From NCBI GenBank assembly GCA_947567425.1, contig CANOLV010000010.1, positions 1-64,000 of the forward strand: DNA of 64,000 nucleotides, written 5' to 3'. Under the pieces are notes generated by a model that was given only the letters and a program-made list of their open reading frames with translations, made no database searches and was not told where the DNA came from. This stretch comes from an uncultured Porphyromonadaceae bacterium (GTDB taxonomy: Bacteria > Bacteroidota > Bacteroidia > Bacteroidales > Muribaculaceae). Of this stretch, positions 1-8,868 are shown piece by piece. Every line of letters starts with the position of its first letter. The stretch's first letter is position 1. A program made the position numbers and the translations under genes.

Positions 1-288
1 CCCATCTTCGTAGAACGAGCAACGGTTCGAGGCCTCACGCAAATATGTATCAACGAGCATCGGCGGTGTTCACACACCACGCGACGCGGAGATAACATAT
101 CCACATAAGCCATCTACCGTTGCGACATCCTTGACGAAGATTTTGAAAGTTGCGAAGTTTCAAGTTGTCAAGATTGCGCGTCGATAAACGCTTTTCATTA
201 TGTAAATTGCCAAGGCAAGCGCCCCGACAATGGTTGCCGACCCACCCTCAACCCCGCGACCGGGGCCTCGAAATGCGGTCAGCGCATG
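1..288 (-). other. non-coding stretch, possible leader or structured RNA
   Basis: I see no convincing gene here on either strand; all frames are soon stopped. On the minus strand the sequence lies directly downstream of a TAnnTTTG box (289-296) and would be transcribed off the left edge. The first part of that transcript is GC-rich: it has a CCCCG/CGGGG hairpin with loop GTCG, followed by GGTCGGCAACC. GGCAACC is a core motif of SAM riboswitches, but I could not fit the other conserved elements, so I do not assign a family. The remainder (about 1-180) looks like decayed or intergenic sequence. Confidence 0.3.
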
Positions 289-296
289 CAAAGTTA
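289..296 (-). promoter_or_regulatory. TAnnTTTG promoter box, leftward
   Basis: The minus strand reads TAACTTTG, matching the Bacteroidales -7 consensus TAnnTTTG. No TTTG -33 box is visible at 19-20 bp. The target lies beyond the left edge. Confidence 0.4.
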
Positions 297-355
297 GTAA
301 TCTTTTTTAATTCGACCTAAGCCGACTATTATTTTAACAATCCCTCACCGGAAAT

Positions 356-408
356 AAAAAATGTGTGGGGATAAAGACCTCTAAAGTCAGTATCTCCACA
401 CATTTTTT
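356..408 (-). terminator. intrinsic terminator after the S41 gene
   Basis: Eighteen-base arms (356-373 and 391-408) pair with one G-T wobble around a 17-nt loop. They are A-rich on one side and T-rich on the other, so the terminator can work in both directions. It lies 22 bp past the S41 stop codon. Confidence 0.8.
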
Positions 409-430
409 ATTATTCAGCTTTTCGCGGCTC

Positions 431-3400
431 CTACAGGTCGTTCAAAAGCGTCTCCACTGCCTTTCTCAGCTGCTGGTCTTCGCCGGTGACTATCACTGCC
501 GGATCATTAGCTATCTTTATATCCGGTTCGAGCTGGCTATTCTCCAGATAGTTGCCCTCGGCAGTACGATAGCCTATCACAGGCACTCCGAACACCAGCG
601 ACGGATCCTGCATGGTGATCCAGTTGACAGAGGTCATGGTGCCCGGAACCGGCATGCCCACAAGCTTACCCATCTTTTTATACTTATACACCCATGGAGT
701 GCCGTGGGCATTGCTGTAGTTAGCCTCACACTGAAGCATGATGCTCGGTTTGTTCCATCTGCGGCTCGGCATATCGCACACATCCTGCCCGCGGATCACC
801 TGTGTCAGATACTTTTCACCGCTGAACAGCACCTCGATGTCCTCATGGAGCCTGCCGCCACCGTTCCAACGTGTGTCGATGACTATACCGTCCTTGTCAA
901 CATATTTTCCGAGCAGGTCTATATATATGTTTCGGAAACTCTCGTCGTCCATCGAACGCAGATGCACGTAGCCCAGACGGCCACCCGACCACTTCTCGAC
1001 ATCGGCGGCACGCTGCTTCACCCAGCGGTCATACAGAAGATTGTTCATGCGGGCCGTGGTGACGGGCAGCACGACCTCATCGACTGAATTTCCGCCGTTG
1101 AATATGGTGACGAGCGTCTTTTTGCCGGCAATATCGGCAAAAAGCGCGGTAAAGTCAGTAGAATCATTGATTTCGACACCGTTGATTTTTTCTATGATCG
1201 AACCCTTCTTTACCACCGTATTGGCATGGTCAAACGGGCCGTGCTCAACCACTTCAGCCACCTTCAGTCCTGGACCGTAATGGTTCCAATCATATAGAAG
1301 TCCGAGCGATGCGGTGGTCTCCCCGCGGTTTGAGGCATAATATCTCGCACCCGTATGCGATGCATTAAGCTCGCCGAGAAGCTCGCTCAGCATCTCCTGA
1401 AAATCATAATTGTTATCAATATGCGGCAAGAATTTTGCGTATGCGTCGGTCATCGCTTCCCAATCGCATCCATGATAAGTAGTTTCATAGAAACGGTTCT
1501 TCACCTCCTGCTTGACATAGTTGTACATATAATCGCGCTCAGCTTTCGGATCCACCTTCATAACGGCCGAATATGCTATCGGCTTAATCGATTCGGAGCT
1601 GACCGTCATGCGGCTCATGCCGTCAGGACCAAGTATGAACATCACATCGCCCTTCTTATCGAGCTGAAGTGAACGGCCCGAGGTGTTAAGCTTCGACACC
1701 ATCGCCGTCTCATGCTTGCGCAGGTTAGTCTTCCACAAGTCATATTTATCCTGGAATGCCGTCAGGTAGTACAGATTTTCTCCGTCGGACGTGACGATAA
1801 AGTCGTTGATGTCAGACGATGCAGGAGTCACCCGCACTATACGATTTTGTATATCATCGAAATCCACCTTTATATCCTTGCTCTCAGATTCAGACTGTTC
1901 TGAATCGTCGGCCTTCTTCTTCGACTTGCCTTTCTTCCCGTCGGCATTCTTATCCGCTTTTTCCTTATCGGCTTTCTGCTGTTTTTCAAGCTCCTTCAAT
2001 ATCTCATAGTCCTCCTTGCTCAGGCGATATTTATCATACGCATCCTGATTGAGGAACACGAGCATGACATCCATCTGCGAACCCCATGAGGCATGGCTCC
2101 TCATTCCGTAACGGTCACTGGCGAAAGCCAGTGCGTTACCGTCCATAACCCACTTCGGAGATACGTCGAAATATGACGAACGTGTGAGGTTTCTGACTAC
2201 GGGTTCCCCGGTAGTGTTGACCACCGCCACGTCGCTATAAGGCTCATGTCCGTTGCCGGTCATTTCAAAAGCTATCCATTTGCCGTCAGGCGACCATACG
2301 TAATAGAATGATCCGTTGCTTTCGGGATTGACCGTTCCGTCGGTCAGTAGACGCACCTCCTTTGTAGCCACGTCCATCACTGCAAGCTTGCGGCGATCCT
2401 GTATAAACGCCAGCATCTTGCCGTCGGGAGAATACATCGGCGTGGTACGCTCTATGCCGTCGGCGGGATCAAACAGAGCTTCCTCCTCGATTACGGTGGC
2501 ATTCGGGAAGTTCACATCTTCCTTTCTGGCGATAGTAGCCTTATATATGTTGAAGTGGCCGTCGCGCTCGCTGGTGTAGACCAGCGATCTGTTGTCGGGC
2601 GCCCAGTCTATATCACCTTCAGCCTCAGGCGTGTTGGTCACTTGTTTTGTAGTTCTGTATTCGGTAGAGGTGACGAATATCTCTCCACGGTCCTCGAAAG
2701 CCACCTGCTTGCCGTCGGGCGACGCCACAGCCTGCGACGATCCGCTGACCGAACGCTTCACCACCGGATCATTCTCATCCAGAGTGACGTTGATTTTCAA
2801 TTTTTCCGGAGCGGATGCACCTCGCTTCACATAAATGTCGCCGTCGTATGCAAACGCCAGCGTTCCGTCAGAACCCTGAGAAAGGAATCTGACAGGATGA
2901 ACCGTAAAGTCGGTGACTTTCGACACGCTCGCAGGCGATGCCAACGGGGCGGAATAGACATTCATGGTCCTGCCGTCGCGCTCACTCAAGAAATAGAAGT
3001 TCTTACCGTCTACGCTTATGACAGGATTACGGTCCTCTCCGGCATGGGCTGTCAGATTGCGGTGCTTTTTGGTCGCCGTGTCATAGACCCATACGTCGCG
3101 TGTCACGGACGAAGTATGATGCTTGCGCCATTCGTCCTCCATGCCCTTGTTGTCCTGATACAGGAAAAACTTCCCGTCAGGAGAATAGCTTATCATCTCG
3201 GCGGGAGTCGATATCACCTGTTCTATACGTCCGCCATCCACCGGCACTTTATACACCTCGGTCATACGTCCCGAAGGGAACAATGCACTCTCAGGCGCAT
3301 CCTGTATAAGAGCCGAGAAGATCACATATCGGCCGTCGGGCGTGAACGCCGACGGAGTCTCGGCCGATGAATACCGCGTCAGTCTGGTGGCCTTGCCTCC

Positions 3401-3685
3401 GGCAGACGGCATTATATACACATCCATCGAACCATTGCGGTCGCTGGCAAATGCTATGGACTTTCCGTCGGGCGACCATATAGGCGAGGCGTCGTATGAT
3501 GGTTGCGAAGTCAGCCTGACAGCTTCACCACCGGTGACAGGAACCTTGAATATATCGCCCTTGTATGTGAAAGCGACCTCTTTTCCGTCGGGTGAGATCT
3601 TTACGTCACGAAGCCACAACGGAGTCACCGCCATAGCCGATGCGGCTATGGCCGACAATGATAACGTCAAAATTACTTTTTTCAT
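431..3685 (-). CDS. tricorn-like S41 family protease, secreted
   Basis: A 1084-residue exported serine protease of the tricorn type. It has a signal peptide (1-19) followed by many PD40/WD40-like propeller blades carrying S-P-D-G-K motifs. A highly charged Lys/Glu/Ser linker runs at about 560-615, then come a PDZ-like segment and the S41 catalytic domain. By analogy with tricorn, the catalytic residues are Ser776-His777 (NASHTG), nucleophile Ser991 (ANYSNAHG) and Glu1048 (YLENSQ). Archaeal tricorn degrades peptides in the cytoplasm, but the signal peptide puts this copy in the periplasm or envelope, where it probably cleaves peptides or misfolded proteins. The gene starts 28 bp after the LysM transglycosylase gene, so it is likely the last gene of the par operon. 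The terminator at 356-408 closes it. Confidence 0.9.
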   Translation of the reverse strand: MKKVILTLSLSAIAASAMAVTPLWLRDVKISPDGKEVAFTYKGDIFKVPVTGGEAVRLTSQPSYDASPIWSPDGKSIAFASDRNGSMDVYIMPSAGGKATRLTRYSSAETPSAFTPDGRYVIFSALIQDAPESALFPSGRMTEVYKVPVDGGRIEQVISTPAEMISYSPDGKFFLYQDNKGMEDEWRKHHTSSVTRDVWVYDTATKKHRNLTAHAGEDRNPVISVDGKNFYFLSERDGRTMNVYSAPLASPASVSKVTDFTVHPVRFLSQGSDGTLAFAYDGDIYVKRGASAPEKLKINVTLDENDPVVKRSVSGSSQAVASPDGKQVAFEDRGEIFVTSTEYRTTKQVTNTPEAEGDIDWAPDNRSLVYTSERDGHFNIYKATIARKEDVNFPNATVIEEEALFDPADGIERTTPMYSPDGKMLAFIQDRRKLAVMDVATKEVRLLTDGTVNPESNGSFYYVWSPDGKWIAFEMTGNGHEPYSDVAVVNTTGEPVVRNLTRSSYFDVSPKWVMDGNALAFASDRYGMRSHASWGSQMDVMLVFLNQDAYDKYRLSKEDYEILKELEKQQKADKEKADKNADGKKGKSKKKADDSEQSESESKDIKVDFDDIQNRIVRVTPASSDINDFIVTSDGENLYYLTAFQDKYDLWKTNLRKHETAMVSKLNTSGRSLQLDKKGDVMFILGPDGMSRMTVSSESIKPIAYSAVMKVDPKAERDYMYNYVKQEVKNRFYETTYHGCDWEAMTDAYAKFLPHIDNNYDFQEMLSELLGELNASHTGARYYASNRGETTASLGLLYDWNHYGPGLKVAEVVEHGPFDHANTVVKKGSIIEKINGVEINDSTDFTALFADIAGKKTLVTIFNGGNSVDEVVLPVTTARMNNLLYDRWVKQRAADVEKWSGGRLGYVHLRSMDDESFRNIYIDLLGKYVDKDGIVIDTRWNGGGRLHEDIEVLFSGEKYLTQVIRGQDVCDMPSRRWNKPSIMLQCEANYSNAHGTPWVYKYKKMGKLVGMPVPGTMTSVNWITMQDPSLVFGVPVIGYRTAEGNYLENSQLEPDIKIANDPAVIVTGEDQQLRKAVETLLNDL

Positions 3686-3713
3686 ATTGGTCGTATGGTG
3701 TATTATATAATGG

Positions 3714-5342
3714 TTACTTCTGTGGGATCTTTAGAGTCTGGCCGACTCTGATGTTGGTATTTTTCAGGCCATTGGCCGCTTGAATCTGCTTTACGGTGAC
3801 TCCACGGTATTTCCCGGCAATTTTGCCTAAGGTGTCTCCCTTTCTGACTTTATACCTGATCATTTTCGGCTCGGACGAAGCCTTGGCTTTGGATGTCTTG
3901 GCCGATTTGGCGGCCTTTACTTCCTGCGGTTCAACCTTAGCGGCCTGGGTCTCGGCCTGCGATGCGGTCTCCACTTCAGCCCCGTCAACAACAGCGGCGG
4001 CGGTACTTGCCGCCACTTCGGCAGAAGCCTCCGCGTTCACATTCCGGGCCTGCTCCTCCTTAGGTTTGGCCACACGTTCGTAAGTATGTATCTTAAGGTT
4101 CTTGCCGCGGGATATCTTATTCTTTTTCAGTCCGTTCCACTTTTTAATTTCCGCTACCGAAACGCCGTACTTCTTGGCGATCGACGACAAAGTCTCTCCA
4201 CGTTTTACTTTATGGGTCTTTATCACCAGTTTGGATGTGTAGTCGCCATTCGGAGCATTAAGGTCGGTAGGCTCCACGACCGTCCTTCTGCCAAACTTGG
4301 AACTGTCATGCGTCAGGACGCTGTCCTCGCTCATTATATAACTGTGGACCTGCATGCCCGGCAATACGAGCGCATACGGACGAACATCACCCGGAATTAT
4401 ATCCTTGCGGTATTGAGGATTCAGCACGCGGATCTCCTCGATCGGAAGCGACAGCACGTCGGCTATCTGCTGGAAATGCACTCGCTTGTTGATATGTATG
4501 GAGTCGGTGACTATAGGGCGCTTGGCCAATGCCGGGCTGATATTGTGCTGGTTATAATAAGTCATCACATAGTTGGCGGCGATAAATGCAGGCACATAGC
4601 CGCGTGTCTCCTGCGGAAGGAAGTAATATATGCTCCAAAAGTCAGGATTATTTATTCCGGCACGCCTCATGGCCTTGTTGACATTTCCCGGTCCGCAGTT
4701 GTAAGCCGCTATAGCAAGCGACCAGTCATTGTACATCTCATACAGTTGTTTCAGATATGTGGCGGCGGCTTCCGACGAAGCATAGGGGTCGCGTCGTTCG
4801 TCGACGAGCGTGTTGATCTCAAGGCCGAGCCCACGTGCGGTGGGCAGCATGAACTGCCACAGTCCGGTGGCACCGGCACGCGACACGGCATCCGGATTAA
4901 GGGCCGACTCTATCACCGGCAGATAGCGCAGTTCAAGCGGAAGGCCCTTGCGCTCAAGCGCCTCTTCGAAGATCGGCATGTAGTATAGACTCATTCCGAG
5001 CATGTTCTCCACAAGTTCACGGCGTCGCTGCACATACATGTTGATATACGAGCGCACAATCTGGTTATATGGCATCTCGATGTCGGTGGGCATCTGGCTC
5101 AACCGTCGGATATATTCCTCGTCTGTGGCATTGACCACCGGAGTATTGGCGAAATTATCGTTGAGTACGGTGTAGTTTTTCAGATACCAGTTCTGCTTCA
5201 TCTTGTAGGTATCCGTCTCAAAACTTTCAGGAGGCACTATAGAGTTGTCAGTGATAGTCTCCTTGATATTTAGCAATGTGGGCTTTGCGCTAAGCCCGGC
5301 GGCCATACAGGCAATAAATAGCGATAAAATTAACTTTTTCAT
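3714..5342 (-). CDS. mltD: LysM-containing membrane-bound lytic transglycosylase (MltD type)
   Basis: A 542-residue exported peptidoglycan lytic transglycosylase. It has a signal peptide (1-19) and an SLT/goose-lysozyme domain at about 110-260. The catalytic Glu is Glu145 in LPVIESALNP, followed by the family motifs GATGLWQFM and AAYNCGPGNV. Two LysM peptidoglycan-binding modules lie at about 377-420 and at the C terminus (about 497-541), joined by an Ala/Lys/Glu-rich low-complexity linker. It would cut glycan strands, releasing 1,6-anhydro-MurNAc ends. It begins 16 bp after the DUF5683 gene. parA-parB-DUF5683-LysM transglycosylase is a common Bacteroidales gene order, which supports the call. 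Confidence 0.92.
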   Translation of the reverse strand: MKKLILSLFIACMAAGLSAKPTLLNIKETITDNSIVPPESFETDTYKMKQNWYLKNYTVLNDNFANTPVVNATDEEYIRRLSQMPTDIEMPYNQIVRSYINMYVQRRRELVENMLGMSLYYMPIFEEALERKGLPLELRYLPVIESALNPDAVSRAGATGLWQFMLPTARGLGLEINTLVDERRDPYASSEAAATYLKQLYEMYNDWSLAIAAYNCGPGNVNKAMRRAGINNPDFWSIYYFLPQETRGYVPAFIAANYVMTYYNQHNISPALAKRPIVTDSIHINKRVHFQQIADVLSLPIEEIRVLNPQYRKDIIPGDVRPYALVLPGMQVHSYIMSEDSVLTHDSSKFGRRTVVEPTDLNAPNGDYTSKLVIKTHKVKRGETLSSIAKKYGVSVAEIKKWNGLKKNKISRGKNLKIHTYERVAKPKEEQARNVNAEASAEVAASTAAAVVDGAEVETASQAETQAAKVEPQEVKAAKSAKTSKAKASSEPKMIRYKVRKGDTLGKIAGKYRGVTVKQIQAANGLKNTNIRVGQTLKIPQK

Positions 5343-5358
5343 TGGTCAAATGCACAGA

Positions 5359-6342
5359 TTAGAAATTGAAGGCCCACTGCAGTCCCACGCCAGGGAGCGT
5401 ATTCCTCACATCGGGAATCAAAGTCGGGGTGACATCAATCGAAAGCTCGGGCGATACGTCGAAATGCGTCAATGACGCATCGACATAAGCATCGACCATA
5501 GCTATCAGATATACACCTATCATGCATATCACACATAGGTCGCGATTGCGTCTGTAGTAGTCCTTCCTTGACTTAAATATTTTTTCCATCCAACTGCGGT
5601 TGAGCGTAGACTCGTCAGTGCCGGGAGGATAGAAGTCCATGTAGCTGTTGGTTCCGGGGTCATTGTCCATGAGGTCGCGGTAAGCCTGGGTGTAGTCGCC
5701 GAGCATCTGATTGTTCCACGACATTCCGTAGGCAAGCCCCATAAAACCGCCCACCACCAGAGGCAGCTTCCAGTAGCGTCTGTTGTAAAGCTGTCCGAGT
5801 CCGGGGAAAAGCGCCGACAGCCATACTGCCCTCTTGGGGTCCGGATTAAAATCACGCACCACATAGTCAGGGTCAACCGGAACGGCTCCTTCAGGAATGA
5901 ATGTTACAGAATCTGCAGTAAGCTCAATCGAGTCGCCGACTACCTCCACACGCTCCCCTCTCGGATAACTTATCAACATCGTGTCCGGGAAAGCGCTCAA
6001 ATCGGTCCCGTCCACTTCTGTCGAATCAGACGATGCCGGCTCCGACGGATCAGGTTCGGCAGGCTCTTCATCCTGCGGGCCGTCATTATCCCGATCACTC
6101 TGATCCAAATATCGCGACACGTCTGGAACCATTCCGACCGGCACCGGATTTAGATTGACTAAAGTTGCTGAAAAAATGTTAAATGGGAACATTATCACCA
6201 AAGCCAGCCCTATGATAAGCGCTTTAGTGGTCATGCCGAATGTATCCGTTGATCCGATGTCGTTATGCTTACTCATCTCATATATAGCTGACCTCGTGGA
6301 CATTGGACGCCGAATCAGGGTTATACGCCCGTACCCGGCCAT
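5359..6342 (-). CDS. DUF5683 domain protein
   Basis: An envelope protein of unknown function. The C-terminal half is the DUF5683 domain (about 165-327), with the characteristic AVWLSALFPGLGQLYNRRYW segment and further hydrophobic segments. The middle (about 75-130) is an acidic Pro/Glu/Ser/Asp-rich linker. The start is uncertain. The ATG at 6342 lies 7 bp from the parB stop and directly abuts GGAGG, too close for a normal ribosome site. The ATG at 6234 (residue 37) would give a cleaner signal peptide (MTTKALIIGLALVI). The family regularly sits between parB and a LysM transglycosylase, suggesting a link to cell-wall or chromosome organisation, but no activity is known. Confidence 0.8.
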   Translation of the reverse strand: MAGYGRITLIRRPMSTRSAIYEMSKHNDIGSTDTFGMTTKALIIGLALVIMFPFNIFSATLVNLNPVPVGMVPDVSRYLDQSDRDNDGPQDEEPAEPDPSEPASSDSTEVDGTDLSAFPDTMLISYPRGERVEVVGDSIELTADSVTFIPEGAVPVDPDYVVRDFNPDPKRAVWLSALFPGLGQLYNRRYWKLPLVVGGFMGLAYGMSWNNQMLGDYTQAYRDLMDNDPGTNSYMDFYPPGTDESTLNRSWMEKIFKSRKDYYRRNRDLCVICMIGVYLIAMVDAYVDASLTHFDVSPELSIDVTPTLIPDVRNTLPGVGLQWAFNF

Positions 6343-6349
6343 CCTCCGG

Positions 6350-7249
6350 TCAGTTCTCTGAAGTTTTTAATGTGTCAAATATAGCAATTAATTGCTCAAG
6401 TTCATCCTCGTTCTTAAACGGGAACGTTATTTTACCCCTTCCCTGCGCATTGCACGAAAATTGGACTTGAGTTCGGAATGATGCGCTCAAATGCTTCTTC
6501 AATATGTCAAAATCCTTATCGGACAATCGATTTTTCTTAGCCACGGGCATAACCTGCTCCCCCTTCTCCTGCGCTTTCTGGTAAGCCTTGGCAAGCTCCT
6601 CAACTTTTCTTACCGACAGACCATGCTTTATAATCTCATTGTAAAGTTTAAGCTGCAGGGCCGGATTGTCGATAGTGAGAAGAGCACGGGCATGCCCCAT
6701 GTCCACATGCTTGTCGCGCAGACCGAGCTGCACCTCGGCCGGCAACTTCAGCAGACGCAGAAAGTTTGCTATAGTGGCACGCTTCTTACCGATTCGCTCG
6801 CTCAGGCGTTCCTGCGTCAGACTATATTGGTCAATCAGCTTCCTGAAAGTAAGCGCGATCTCTATGGCGTTCAAATCCTCACGCTGGATATTTTCTATAA
6901 GGGCCATTTCGGTCAGCTCACTGTCGTTGGCGGTTCGGATATAGGCCGGCACCGATGTCAGCCCCGCCCTGATGGCGGCTCTGTAGCGACGCTCTCCGGC
7001 TATGATCTGATAGGAATCCGGACCTATTTTCCTTAACGACAGCGGCTGTATGATGCCGAGTTCTCTTATTGATGAAGCCAGTTCGTCGAGAGCTGTCTCA
7101 TCAAATGACGTTCTTGGTTGCTCCGGATTGGGTGATATCTGACTTACATCAATGTCATTGATGGCCGATGTTCCTTTTGCGGGCACATCGTCCATCTGAA
7201 TTAAAGAGTCAAGACCGCGTCCGAGCGCGCGGCGTTTATTTATGGCCAT
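6350..7249 (-). CDS. parB: chromosome-partitioning protein ParB
   Basis: A 299-residue ParB/Spo0J that binds centromere-like parS sites, hydrolyses CTP and forms sliding clamps loaded next to the origin. The N-terminal ParB/sulfiredoxin domain has the CTP-binding motif GERRYRAA (residues 85-92) and the ENIQREDLN box. The central helix-turn-helix region is about 130-200 (SLTQERLSERIGKKRATIANFLRLLK), and the C terminus is the dimerisation domain. It lies 45 bp downstream of parA. No consensus parS site was recognised in the window by eye. Confidence 0.96.
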   Translation of the reverse strand: MAINKRRALGRGLDSLIQMDDVPAKGTSAINDIDVSQISPNPEQPRTSFDETALDELASSIRELGIIQPLSLRKIGPDSYQIIAGERRYRAAIRAGLTSVPAYIRTANDSELTEMALIENIQREDLNAIEIALTFRKLIDQYSLTQERLSERIGKKRATIANFLRLLKLPAEVQLGLRDKHVDMGHARALLTIDNPALQLKLYNEIIKHGLSVRKVEELAKAYQKAQEKGEQVMPVAKKNRLSDKDFDILKKHLSASFRTQVQFSCNAQGRGKITFPFKNEDELEQLIAIFDTLKTSEN

Positions 7250-7294
7250 TACGGTAATTCGGTTAGGGAGATGAAATATATAAATTGGGAGGGT

Positions 7295-8080
7295 TTAGGC
7301 ATTCTTGACCGGATGACGGCGATGCTTGGTTATCAATTCCTTGGCAAGCAGGGTATGGCTCGTGGCTCCGCGGCTCTCAGGATCATAGAGCAGAGCGGGG
7401 AGTCCATGCGACGGGGCCTCGCTGAGCCTTATGTTGCGCGGTATGACGGTGCTGAACACCATGTCGCCGAAATGTCCTTTCAGTTCCTCGTAGATCTGAT
7501 TTGCCAGACGCAGACGCGCATCGTACATGGTCAGCAGGAACCCCTCTATCTCAAGGTCCGGATTAAGGCGCGACTTTATTATACGTATGGTGTTGAGCAG
7601 TTTGCTGATGCCTTCAAGAGCGAAATATTCGGCCTGCACAGGTATTATTACGGAATCGGCCGCAGTAAGCGCATTGACAGTTATAAGTCCGAGCGACGGA
7701 GAGCAGTCGATCAAAATGTAGTCATACTTATCGACCACGGGCTTAAGGACATTCTGAAGAGTACGCTCACGGTCAGGCTTGCCGACAAGCTCAAGCTCAG
7801 CTCCGGCCAGATCGATTCTCGATCCTACCAGATCAAGACCTTCCACGCATGTGGCTACCTGTGATCCATCGAGCGGATAGTCGTCGACCATGCACTCGTA
7901 TATCGACGAGGTCATCGACTTAGGGTCGATACCGTAGCCTGAAGTGGCGTTGGCCTGGGGATCGGCATCGATAATCAGCACCTTTTTACCCTGAGTGGCC
8001 AGAGAGGCCGCCAGATTGATTGTGGTGGTGGTTTTGCCTACTCCGCCCTTCTGATTCGCTATTGCAATAATTTTACCCAT
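7295..8080 (-). CDS. parA: chromosome-partitioning ATPase ParA/Soj
   Basis: A 261-residue MinD/ParA-type ATPase that drives segregation with ParB. The deviant Walker A motif KGGVGKTT is at residues 11-18, followed by [10 protein letters not shown] and the Walker B-like [12 protein letters not shown]. Length and ends are normal for the chromosomal Soj group. It is the first gene of a five-gene minus-strand run. A TAnnTTTG box sits about 20 bp upstream of its ATG. Confidence 0.97.
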   Translation of the reverse strand: MGKIIAIANQKGGVGKTTTTINLAASLATQGKKVLIIDADPQANATSGYGIDPKSMTSSIYECMVDDYPLDGSQVATCVEGLDLVGSRIDLAGAELELVGKPDRERTLQNVLKPVVDKYDYILIDCSPSLGLITVNALTAADSVIIPVQAEYFALEGISKLLNTIRIIKSRLNPDLEIEGFLLTMYDARLRLANQIYEELKGHFGDMVFSTVIPRNIRLSEAPSHGLPALLYDPESRGATSHTLLAKELITKHRRHPVKNA

Positions 8081-8101
8081 AGACAGTTACAATTTGCATC
8101 A

Positions 8102-8109
8102 CAAAGATA
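8102..8109 (-). promoter_or_regulatory. parA promoter -7 box
   Basis: The minus strand reads TATCTTTG, an exact TAnnTTTG match. It predicts a start site near 8098 and a leader of about 18 nt. No clear -33 TTTG is visible at the usual spacing. Confidence 0.6.
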
Positions 8110-8227
8110 GAAAAATCTATTTAAACCACCCCCAACATCACCGCGTCAAATTACGTTAAATGTTGATAAGTGGCTATGATTGTTAATAACTGCAAGCCGA
8201 TTCAATGACCGGCACTCACATCGACCG

Positions 8228-8716
8228 TCAACGCACCAGATTCTTCATGCCGTCGCGAGTGAGCCTGTAGATGGTCCAGTCGTCCATGGCCGATGCCCCC
8301 ATCGACTTATAAAACGCTATGCTCGGACTGTTCCAGTCAAGACACACCCATTCCATCCTGCCGCACCCCTTTTCATAAGCGATTTCGACAAGCTGCAGGA
8401 ACAGAGCCTTACCGTAGCCGCAACCGCGATACTCAGGAAGCACGAACAGATCCTCAAGATAAAGACCAGCACGGCCTGTGAAAGTCGAAAAGTTGAAAAA
8501 ATATACTGCAAAACCGACCTCTTTACCGCCGGCCATGACAAATATCACTTCAGCGCTATGCTCGTCGAACAACCACTTTTCAAGCACCTCTTCCGAAGCC
8601 GCCACTTCTGATGAAAGACGTTCATATTCAGCAATATGCCGAATAAACTGCAACACGAGCGGAACATCTGTACGCTCCGCCTTACGAAATCTGAGTTCTA
8701 CGCAATCTTCTGCCAT
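8228..8716 (-). CDS. GNAT acetyltransferase, diamine/thialysine acetyltransferase-like
   Basis: A 162-residue GCN5-family N-acetyltransferase. The acetyl-CoA-binding motif A is clear (YLEDLFVLPEYRGCGYGKAL), and the later WNSPSIAFYKSMGA segment is typical of the spermidine/spermine and thialysine acetyltransferase subgroup. The likely reaction is acetyl-CoA-dependent acetylation of a small polyamine or lysine analogue; the substrate cannot be read from the sequence. It is probably monocistronic, with its own promoter upstream and divergent from the GH25 gene. Confidence 0.85.
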   Translation of the reverse strand: MAEDCVELRFRKAERTDVPLVLQFIRHIAEYERLSSEVAASEEVLEKWLFDEHSAEVIFVMAGGKEVGFAVYFFNFSTFTGRAGLYLEDLFVLPEYRGCGYGKALFLQLVEIAYEKGCGRMEWVCLDWNSPSIAFYKSMGASAMDDWTIYRLTRDGMKNLVR

Positions 8717-8744
8717 ATTTATGAATCTAAAATACTAATTACCA

Positions 8745-8776
8745 CAAAAATACGAAAATATTAATTACAACGCAAA
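8745..8776 (-). promoter_or_regulatory. promoter of the GNAT gene
   Basis: On the minus strand TTTG (8773-8776) is followed after 20 bp by TATTTTTG (8745-8752), a near-ideal Bacteroidales -33/-7 pair. It predicts a leader of about 25 nt. Confidence 0.7.
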
Positions 8777-8853
8777 TATCCATCACACAAGCATGAGCCA
8801 TCGACCATAACGACTACGATGCAGGCTATGGCGATAGTTTCACGATAATTTGC

Positions 8854-8861
8854 TATCTTTG
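8854..8861 (+). promoter_or_regulatory. GH25 gene promoter -7 box
   Basis: TATCTTTG matches TAnnTTTG and ends 7 bp before the ATG at 8869. If 8869 is the true start, the leader is only about 4 nt. Confidence 0.6.
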
Positions 8862-8868
8862 TAGCCGG

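Noticed and set aside
1..180. Left-edge sequence as a tRNA, tmRNA or RNase P gene
   Set aside because: Short tRNA-like fragments (GGTTCGAGG) are present, but no cloverleaf, CCA end or conserved RNase P/tmRNA core could be built.
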